DNA of 64,000 bases from Leucaena leucocephala (lineage: Eukaryota; Streptophyta; Magnoliopsida; Fabales; Fabaceae): positions 13,749,001 through 13,813,000 of the forward strand of contig CM073562.1 of assembly GCA_037074615.1 (NCBI GenBank). The letters run 5' to 3'. The notes below the pieces were generated by a model. The model worked only from the letters and a program-made list of their open reading frames with translations, ran no database searches and was not told the origin of the DNA. Below, one piece after another: positions 56,650-64,000 of the stretch (position 1 is its first letter; the number at the start of each line of letters is the position of its first letter). Position numbers and translations under genes: made by a program.

Positions 56650-57050
56650 TTACATTATGAGGGGATTAAATCCCAAACACTCCTTAACAAGCACATTCTT
56701 TAAATGAGTAGGGTAAGAATATAATACTTGTGTAGTCCTTAAACCCTCTTTTGCGAGGGCATCAGTCAGATAGTTTTGATCTCTAGATACATGCTGTAAT
56801 TTTAGCTCCCAAGATAGATTCATAAACTTCTGTATCTGAGTAACTAATAAGCTGCTTCTACCTTCTATCACGTTCATTAGCATGTTCAATTGTTCACTAT
56901 ATTTTTAGCATCTGATTCAAATATGATTTTCTTATAGCCTAACTTCCAACCAGTTTAGCATCCAATATACAGCATGTTTGGCATCCATTTCTGGCACACG
57001 TTTGAAGGCCCAAACATGAGAAGCAACTACTTTTGACTTAATGGGATATT
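56650..57050 (-). pseudogene. RNase H-like (RVT_3) domain relic, LINE- or retrogene-derived
   Basis: Minus strand. A segment around 56960-56890 reads GYKKIIFESDAKNIVNN in one frame after a stop. A second frame (56889-56650) reads MNMLMNVIEGRSSLLVTQIQ, then WELKLQHVSRDQNYLTDALA and KEGL. This is the order of the plant RNase H-like domain (FESD...V..L, then hV.R..N..AD.LA..G) found at the end of plant LINEs and related retrogenes. The two halves lie in different frames and the N-terminal catalytic Asp block is not clear, so it is dead. Confidence 0.75.
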
Positions 57051-58493
57051 ATCGGCTTCAAACCAAACAAGTGTACATTAACTCTTTCAACACTATACTT
57101 TTCTTATATTTAATAATAATATAAGAATTAATTAATTAATTTAAATAAATTAATAAATATATAATATATATTTGTTTTAATAAATCAAATTTAATCATAA
57201 CTAATTTATTTATTTAATTTTTATAATTAATCTAAAAATTATCTAATTATTATATTAACGGTCAGAAATATTAAGTTTTCTCTCCATTTAGGAGGTTTAA
57301 CATCTCATTGTACTTTTTTCTTTTATATAATTATTTGATTAGATAATATTCCAATATTATTGATCATTTTTTGTGGAGTATTATTGATCGTTTTCTGGTA
57401 CCTAACTAGGACCATGCTAAAGTCCCAAAGAATTGAGTTTATGTTGCAGCTGATTTATTAACTAATTAAAAATTAAAGCATAATTAACATTGTATTCATC
57501 TCTTCCTAAAATAAAATTGTTGTTTATATTTTATAGTATTTATAATATTAAAAATAAAATGCACAATCTCATGCAATTGCTTCATTTAGTTGCTCATTCA
57601 TATATATGAGCCATGCCCACGCACGCACGACCTGTGGCAAGCCACTCGACTCAAATATTCCAATCACTGAACCCCCAATTTAATTATGTGATCATGTTTG
57701 TCTTATTAATTTCCACTAATCATAGGTTCCACGAAACTAAGTAATTAATTAATAATTAATGACATATTATGATTTATATAATATAAACAAGATCTTTGAC
57801 CCAGCCTGGGAAATTTTATTATTTTATTTTTTGTTGGGTGAGACCAGATGCGAAACTTTCGGAACAAAGCTGTTCAACCTAGTGATCCTGGAAGTTGCAT
57901 GCTTTTATAACAAAAGGTTCTGATTTCTGAATGCTAAACACTGATTATCTTAATACATATGTGAAGATTATGCTCGAGGCTGTCAGCAGAAACTTTAGGT
58001 ATCTTTCGTCCCTTATTATAATTTATATTACTCCTCACGTATATAACTTAATTTAAGAGTTAATATTTGTTATAAATATAAAATTTATTTTCTATATTTT
58101 ATCGACTTTTGTATAAATTATCCTTATTGATACTTTCTTAACAATAATTAAGTAAGGGAACGAATATGGGAGTTAAAGAATATGATTATAGTATTTTAAT
58201 AAAAATATATCATATTAACTAATTTAACTAATTTTTTAATCTAATTAAATTAGTTAAATATATTATATATTAAAGGCTGAAGGAGTAATATTTTAATAAA
58301 TTATTTGGATTAAGTTTAGATTCATAAAATTATTTTCTGTTTAGTAGAGTTGTTTTTTTTTTACTTTTATAACTTATTTTTCTTGAAAATTATGTTAGGT
58401 TTATCTCTCTACCCCTCTTAAATCTCTCCTCTCTTCTTCTTCTTTATAGGCATAATTTTTTTTAAAAAATTGAATATTAATTGATTATATTTG
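57051..58493. other. AT-rich intergenic DNA
   Basis: No gene recognised. About 57840-58010 is less AT-rich but shows no coding or RNA signature I know. Confidence 0.55.
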
Positions 58494-58617
58494 AAGGGAT
58501 TAACCTCTCTCACTAAACCTTATTAGCCCTATAATTGGTAACACCAGGTCTAGGGTTCAATCCCTAGCTTCATCAGGCTATATGCTTGCCGTGTAAATTA
58601 AAAAAAAAAAAAAAAAA
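58494..58617 (+). mobile_element. SINE with clear box B and poly-A tail
   Basis: About 120 bp ending in an 18-base A run (58600-58617). GGGTTCAATCCC (about 58552-58563) is a perfect Pol III box B (GGTTCRANNCC). TTGGTAACACCAGG, ~25 bases upstream, is a plausible diverged box A. It is a different family from the SINE at 55695. No target-site duplication was found by eye, so the left end is approximate. Confidence 0.6.
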
Positions 58618-59957
58618 GGTAAGATGATGCATGAGTGTAAATATGACAGTTGAGATTAGCTTGAACTGAATAAAAATTTGTACTTGACGAGAGTTACTCA
58701 TCACCCTCTTTCTGTAAAGCTAAGTTTGAACTGTACGGCTTCTAATAAATAATTAAAAAGCTTTTCATGGCTCGATATTCATAAAGTTTTGTTCACTAAT
58801 ATTAATTAATACAATTCATTAGCAATAAGTTAAAAAAAGTAAGATCTGTATTCACAATAAGTTAAAATTAATCTTGAAAACATATTCACAAGTGTTGTGT
58901 GCATACAAATATAGACTGATAAAGGTGCGTGGCTAGAAAATTTATTTTTTATAGCACTACTCATTCCGTCTTTAATATATGACATATTTAATTAATTTGA
59001 TTATATTAAAAAAATAATTATATTAAATAAATTAATTAAATTAGTTAATGTGACATATTTTTTTCTAAAATATCCTAATAATCTTCCTTAACCCCCTCCC
59101 TCATTCTCTTACTTGATATTGAGAGAATATCAATAAGGATAATTTAAAAAAATATTAATAAATATAAGAAATATATCTTATAATTATGATTAAGATCAAG
59201 CTCACAATTATGTCATATATTAAGGACGGGAAGAATAGAAAATTTGAAGAATGAATTGTATTGTCATAATTTATAAATAGTATCAAATACTATAACTTTT
59301 ATATTTATATTGATGTTAATGCTCATATTGATTTTTGTATAATAAGTTATGATGTGATGACATATGCCAATCTCATCACTCAATTGGATATAAAACTTAT
59401 TGTTTTTTTATGCAATGATGATTTATGCTTTTGATTTTTAACCGTAGAAAATGAGTTGTACTGTTATGATTTGTTAATAATACAATTTAATATAAATATT
59501 TATTATATATTAGATGCAATATCTATGTATTACATATAGAGTTTGAAGTTAGCTTGCTACAATATTTAGTAGATATTTTTAGAAGTGCTATTTAAATCTA
59601 GAGACATGTCCGTCTCTGGTAAGTATCTAATATTCAATTCATCTAAATTTTTTTGAATAATAATAATAATAATAATAAAATAATTATGTATTATTTTGAG
59701 TTAAAAACTTCCCGTAAATTTCATCGTTGGTATTGAGATACTATTAGACGATATTTTCTCTCAAACATGGTACTTATGTGTGAAATTTATTTGAAGGATA
59801 TAAAATTATAAGAAAGTTGCACAGGTCATACACACATGCATGATAAAAAAAACAAGAAGGTATATATAGAAGTTAGACATTGATTTTGCTTTTAATTTGT
59901 GTAGTTGTTTTTGTGCAAGTCGTGAATGATGAATAGGATTCCCTTGTCCTCCTATAA
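58618..59957. other. AT-rich intergenic DNA
   Basis: Nothing recognised; short (AAT)n runs near 59656-59680. Confidence 0.6.
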
Positions 59958-59962
59958 AGTTC

Positions 59963-60131
59963 TGTTGGACTCTAGAATGGGCCAAAACTGTAAATAGGGC
60001 CCAATTAGTATAAGTGTCTGTTATGTTGGTATATATATACATGTACAGGGAGCTACAGACTTGGTAACTTTCGGTTGATTCAATAAGATACATTTTTCTG
60101 CATTCTGTGATCAGGGCCTCGTGGCCCAACA
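59963..60131 (+). repeat. 5' LTR of element C (169 bp)
   Basis: Starts TGTTGGACTCTAGAATGGGC and ends GGCCTCGTGGCCCAACA, giving a 6 bp terminal inverted repeat TGTTGG/CCAACA. It is followed at once by the primer site. Short for copia. Confidence 0.85.
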
Positions 60132-60143
60132 TGGTATCAAAGC
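60132..60143 (+). other. Primer-binding site of element C
   Basis: TGGTATCAAAGC right after the LTR: complementary to the 3' end of initiator tRNA-Met with one difference from the common TGGTATCAGAGC. Confidence 0.8.
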
Positions 60144-60306
60144 TTGGGTTCGGAAGATCAAGAACCACCCACCAGAAAAACAAGAATTAACCCAAGATTC
60201 ACCAAGAACTCCCACGAAGTTTCCAGAGAAACAGAAACAGAGACACGCTTCCATCGTATCCAGATACCTAAAGCATCAGACCACCAAAGAGTCGCGGAGT
60301 AGCTCG

Positions 60307-63300
60307 ATGGGGGATAAGGCGAGCAGCGGTGATGCAGGTTTGAATTTCGCGCACCCTCTGTATCTACACCCATCCGATGCTACGGGCGCTTCTATTGTTC
60401 CGCATGTATTAGTCGGAACTGAGAACTACACCATTTGGAGTAGGGCTATGCGGATTGCGCTTAGAGGAAAACGAAAACTGGGGTTTGTTGATGGTTCCTG
60501 CAGAAAGGAGTTGCAGGCGGAAGGTTTACAGGAACAGTGGGAACAATGTAACGCTGTGGTGCTCGCTTGGTTGCTGAATTCTGTGTCCAAGGAGATAGGG
60601 AACAGCGTGATTTTCTTTCATGAAGCTAGTCTGGTTTGGAAAGACTTGCAAGAACGCTTCGACAAGGTGTCGGGATCCCGAATCTTTACACTCCACCGAG
60701 AAATTCATTCGCTTCGGCAAGATTCGCTCTCTGTATCTAGTTACTACACAAGGCTAAAAGAGTTATGGGAAGAGGAGGCGACACTGTTTCCTGTCCCTAC
60801 CTGCCAGTGTAGCACTTCAAAGACGTATGGCGAAAAGGTACAGATGCAGAAACTCCTTCAATTCCTTATGGGGTTGAATGAATATTTCGGGGCTGCAAGG
60901 AGTCAAATTCTGCTGATGAACCCTCTTCCTACTGTGAACCAGGCTTTTGCCATGATTACAGAGGACGAGGCTCAAAAGGTCATCGCTAATTCCTTCTCGA
61001 ATAATCCAACAGATGGAATGGCCATGACTGCATCCAGAGGCCGAGGACGAGGGAGAGGCCGAGGACGAGGACCTCCACAGGAGTGTACTCACTGCCACAA
61101 GAAAGGTCACACCAAAGAAATTTGCTGGGAACTGGTGGGATACCCGCCGGATTTTAAAGGCAATAGGAAAAACGCCAGTCAATATGTTTCAGCTAACCAG
61201 CTCATAGTTGATTCAAACCAAATGGAGAATCATCCCACAGCAGTGCCAGCCCTGACAAGGGAGCAATACGACAGATTGATCGAGCTTCTGAACAAGGACT
61301 CGGACACAGGGGTGCATGCTCTCACCGGTGCAGGTTTGCCTAACCTTAACATCCTTACACAACCACCTATTCAATGGGTCCTAGATTCAGGAGCCTCCAC
61401 ACATATGATAGGAAACTTGAATCTGTTCCATACATATAAGACAAATAATGGGCCTATCCAAAATATTAAAATTCCAAATGGGCAAAGGATTAAGGTAACA
61501 CATGTAGGTACTGTACGGTTAAAAGATGACATAATTTTGAAAAACGTTTTATATGCATGTGAATTGAAATTTAACTTGATTTCAGTACCTAGGCTAACTA
61601 AGGAACAGCAATGCAAAGTAGTTTTCTTTCCTAACTATTGTGTGGTGCAGGATCTCCAGGATGGAAAGGAGAGGATGATGATGATTGGTAAACTGATAGA
61701 CGAATTATATGTCTTAAAACTAGATACAAATTCTGTATATGCTAATGCTGTTGAAAATGGAAAAATAAGCAAACCTGATGATTTGATTCTGCTGCATAAT
61801 AGACTTGGGCATGCCCCTATCTCTGTACTGAGACATTTGAGCATTGTAACTGATCCCAATATGACATTGAATAAAGCATGTGAAGTGTGTATTCAATCTA
61901 AGCAGACCAAGTTCCCTTTTTCGTCTAGTTGCATCAAGAGTCAAGCATGTTTTGAGTTAATTCATATGGATGTGTGGGGACCTTATCGGACACCCACGCA
62001 TGGAGGACACCAATATTTCCTAACGATTGTTGATGATTTCTCACGTTCAACTTGGATTTTCTTACTGAAATACAAATCTCAAGTTCATGACTGTGTGAAA
62101 AATTTTGTATCTTACATATTGACACAATTTGATGTTAAAATAAAGAAGATTAGAAGTGACAATGGAACTGAATTTACTAACCATATTTTTCAGAATTACT
62201 TGAGTGATAAAGGTATCGTACATGAGACTTCTTGTCCATATACCCCAGAACAGAACGGGATAGTAGAAAGGAAACATAGAACATTGATACAGATTGCTAG
62301 AGGCCTTATCATACAGTCTGGAGTGCCAATTAGGTTTTGGGGGGAGTGTGTAAAGATGGCCACTTATCTAGTTAATAGAATACCATCCAAGGTCTTAAAG
62401 TACAAAACCCCTTTTGAAATGGTGCATGGGAAGGAGCCGAATCTGGATAACCTAAGAACTTGGGGTACATTAGTATATGCCACTAACCTGACTTCAGTAG
62501 ATAAATTCCAGCCTAGGTCTATCCCATGTGTGTTTTTAGGTTACCCAAATAACCAAAAGGGATACTTATTGTACAATTTAAAGGACAAGAAACTTTTCAC
62601 CAGTAGACATGTCACATTTGTTGAGGACAAATTCCCATTTAAAGAAAATCCTGATTCAAATCAAGGGGGAGTAAGAGAAGATGCCAGGGAACTATTTCTC
62701 TTTGATGATGAATCTATACATGTGAATAACCCTGCAGGTACAGAAACAGGGGAGCGCCTTATGAGTGATAATGTACCCATTCCACAACCTAACACCAGAC
62801 CCAATAGGGATAGAAAGCCACCTATTTGGTCCAAGGATTATGTTTTTAACATGGCTAAAACTGATCAAAATGAAATTCATCAGAAAGCTTGCTCATATCC
62901 TATTGATAAATACATGACATATGACAATATATCTGCTTCACACTTGTGTTATCTATGTAAAATTGACTCGGTAAGTGAGCCTAGAAATTATGAAGAAGCA
63001 GTAAAGAATGATGAATGGATAAAAGCAATGCAAACAGAAATGGATGCACTTGAGAATAATAAGACATGGGATATAGTACCATTACCCAAAGGAAAGAAGC
63101 CTATTGGATGTAAATGGGTCTTTAAGATTAAATACAACTCAAATGGTGATATAGATAAATTCAAAGCTAGGCTGGTGGCAAAAGGATATAGTCAAAAGGA
63201 GGGAGTAGATTATCATGAAACTTTTTCCCCAGTGATAAAAATGAATACAGTCAGGCTCATCCTTAAATTAGCTGTAATGAATGACTGGAATTTGTATCAT

Positions 63301-64000
63301 ATGGATGTGCACAATGCCTTTTTGCAGGGAGACTTGGAAGAAGAGGTCTACATGACAGTACCACAGGGCTTTCGGACTGATAAAATGAATATGGTTTGTA
63401 AGTTAAAAAAATCCCTATATGGACTTAAACAAGCATCTAGACAATGGAACCACAAGTTAACTTCTTCATTGATTTCAGCAGGATTTAATCAGTGTAGAAG
63501 TGACTACTCATTGTTCTCTAAATATTTTCCAGATGGCATAGTCATGATTCTTGTATACGTTGATGATCTGTTAGTTACAGGGAGCTGTCAAAACAGAATT
63601 GATGAAGTTAAAAATTACCTACACAGTGCATTTAAGATTAGAGATTTAGGATTATTGAAATACTTTCTTGGAATAGAAATAGCTAGATCCAAGAGGGGTG
63701 TAATTCTGTCACAAAGAAAATATGTTTTGGACTTACTTGCAGATACAGGATTGAGTGGATGCAAGCCGACTTCAGTTCCAATGTCACCAACATTAAAACT
63801 CAGAGCTTTTGAAGAAAGAAGAGACAAGGGTTCAGACTTGCTAAAGGATGCAGGAAGTTATAGAAGATTGGTGGGACGTTTGATATATTTAACCTCTACA
63901 CGGCCTGACATTTGCTTTGCTGTGCAGGTATTAAGTCAGTTTATGCAGACACCGACAAAGATACACATGAGTGCAGCATTAGGAGTTGTGAGATATCTGA
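60307..64000 (+). CDS. Copia gag-pol polyprotein, intact frame, truncated by window end
   Basis: Open from the ATG at 60307 for 1231 codons with no stop. Gag has the TENYTIWSRAMRIALRGK motif near residue 40, an Arg-Gly run (about 246-255), then the zinc knuckle C260, C263, H268, C273. Protease: LDSGASTHM with catalytic Asp360. Integrase: HHCC zinc site His497, His502, Cys525, Cys528 and catalytic Asp555, Asp618, Glu654 (MDVWGPY, RSDNGTEF, QNGIVERKHR). RT: KARLVAKGYSQKEGVDYHET, MDVHNAFLQGDLEEEVYM, and YVDD at 1084-1087. The frame is cut before most of RNase H. All catalytic residues that can be seen are present, so the element may still be mobile or only recently silenced. Together these match the usual copia order gag-PR-IN-RT-RH in one frame. 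Confidence 0.95.
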   Translation, partial: MGDKASSGDAGLNFAHPLYLHPSDATGASIVPHVLVGTENYTIWSRAMRIALRGKRKLGFVDGSCRKELQAEGLQEQWEQCNAVVLAWLLNSVSKEIGNSVIFFHEASLVWKDLQERFDKVSGSRIFTLHREIHSLRQDSLSVSSYYTRLKELWEEEATLFPVPTCQCSTSKTYGEKVQMQKLLQFLMGLNEYFGAARSQILLMNPLPTVNQAFAMITEDEAQKVIANSFSNNPTDGMAMTASRGRGRGRGRGRGPPQECTHCHKKGHTKEICWELVGYPPDFKGNRKNASQYVSANQLIVDSNQMENHPTAVPALTREQYDRLIELLNKDSDTGVHALTGAGLPNLNILTQPPIQWVLDSGASTHMIGNLNLFHTYKTNNGPIQNIKIPNGQRIKVTHVGTVRLKDDIILKNVLYACELKFNLISVPRLTKEQQCKVVFFPNYCVVQDLQDGKERMMMIGKLIDELYVLKLDTNSVYANAVENGKISKPDDLILLHNRLGHAPISVLRHLSIVTDPNMTLNKACEVCIQSKQTKFPFSSSCIKSQACFELIHMDVWGPYRTPTHGGHQYFLTIVDDFSRSTWIFLLKYKSQVHDCVKNFVSYILTQFDVKIKKIRSDNGTEFTNHIFQNYLSDKGIVHETSCPYTPEQNGIVERKHRTLIQIARGLIIQSGVPIRFWGECVKMATYLVNRIPSKVLKYKTPFEMVHGKEPNLDNLRTWGTLVYATNLTSVDKFQPRSIPCVFLGYPNNQKGYLLYNLKDKKLFTSRHVTFVEDKFPFKENPDSNQGGVREDARELFLFDDESIHVNNPAGTETGERLMSDNVPIPQPNTRPNRDRKPPIWSKDYVFNMAKTDQNEIHQKACSYPIDKYMTYDNISASHLCYLCKIDSVSEPRNYEEAVKNDEWIKAMQTEMDALENNKTWDIVPLPKGKKPIGCKWVFKIKYNSNGDIDKFKARLVAKGYSQKEGVDYHETFSPVIKMNTVRLILKLAVMNDWNLYHMDVHNAFLQGDLEEEVYMTVPQGFRTDKMNMVCKLKKSLYGLKQASRQWNHKLTSSLISAGFNQCRSDYSLFSKYFPDGIVMILVYVDDLLVTGSCQNRIDEVKNYLHSAFKIRDLGLLKYFLGIEIARSKRGVILSQRKYVLDLLADTGLSGCKPTSVPMSPTLKLRAFEERRDKGSDLLKDAGSYRRLVGRLIYLTSTRPDICFAVQVLSQFMQTPTKIHMSAALGVVRYL

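Larger units (their letters stand above)
59963..64000 (+). mobile_element. Ty1/copia element C, right end outside the window
   Basis: It has a short 5' LTR, a primer-binding site and an open gag-pol. It is a different family from elements A and B: different LTR, gag and protease-integrase sequence. The 5 bases before the LTR are AGTTC, which should recur after the 3' LTR beyond the window. Confidence 0.92.

Noticed and set aside
57840..57920. GTTCAACCTAGTGAT match to copia element A near 37300
   Set aside because: Only 15 bases match and the flanks do not; considered chance.
59806..63827. Series of minus-strand frames at the right end
   Set aside because: All lie opposite the uninterrupted plus-strand copia gag-pol frame or its LTR.
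1..64000. tRNA or rRNA genes, CRISPR arrays, prokaryotic operons
   Set aside because: None seen. Box B-like words belong to SINE-type repeats, and regularly spaced repeats are ordinary tandem duplications or microsatellites.

Overview
The window is nuclear DNA of a flowering plant, most likely a eudicot. It is very AT-rich between genes and full of microsatellites and transposon debris. It carries spliced plant genes: a kinase-associated protein phosphatase (KAPP), a WPP-domain RanGAP and plant-type carboxylesterases of the CXE family. Ty1/copia retrotransposons, SINEs, a LINE relic and MITE-like repeats fill much of the rest. No bacterial operons, CRISPR arrays or rRNA genes were seen.

Layout. 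1-124: the start of a frameshifted F-box gene on the minus strand. 2.8-3.2 kb and 8.2-8.5 kb: two paralogous genes for unrecognised His-rich proteins of 80 and 82 residues. They share a C-terminal motif and a similar TATA/5' region, and are separated by a LINE relic, a MITE-like copy and a CACTA-like end. 12.2-25.8 kb: a carboxylesterase cluster made of one dead copy followed by two almost identical copies inside a ~5.2 kb + ~5.7 kb tandem segmental duplication. 26.9-30.8 kb: RanGAP, with a 5'UTR intron, a single-exon CDS and an unusual 9-residue repeat in its linker. 34.2-51.6 kb: the KAPP gene on the minus strand, reconstructed here as 13 coding exons that join cleanly into 572 codons. Two copia insertions of the same family, in opposite orientation, have inflated it to 17.4 kb. 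51.7-59.9 kb: gene-poor AT-rich DNA with MITE/SINE copies and an RNase H relic. 59.96 kb to the right edge: a third copia element of another family, with a 169 bp LTR and a gag-pol frame open for its whole visible 3.7 kb.

How the parts relate. RanGAP (Ran GTPase cycle at the nuclear envelope) and KAPP (membrane-anchored FHA-PP2C acting on receptor kinases) are convergent neighbours with no evident functional link. The carboxylesterases form a classic birth-and-death tandem family. The most notable observations are: the novel small-protein pair; the RanGAP linker repeat; the two intronic copia copies, which form a long inverted repeat inside one transcription unit and share the same frame breaks; the 5' structure difference between the two live carboxylesterases; and the intact-looking copia at the right edge. 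All homology statements come from reading the sequence and remembered family motifs; no database search was run.
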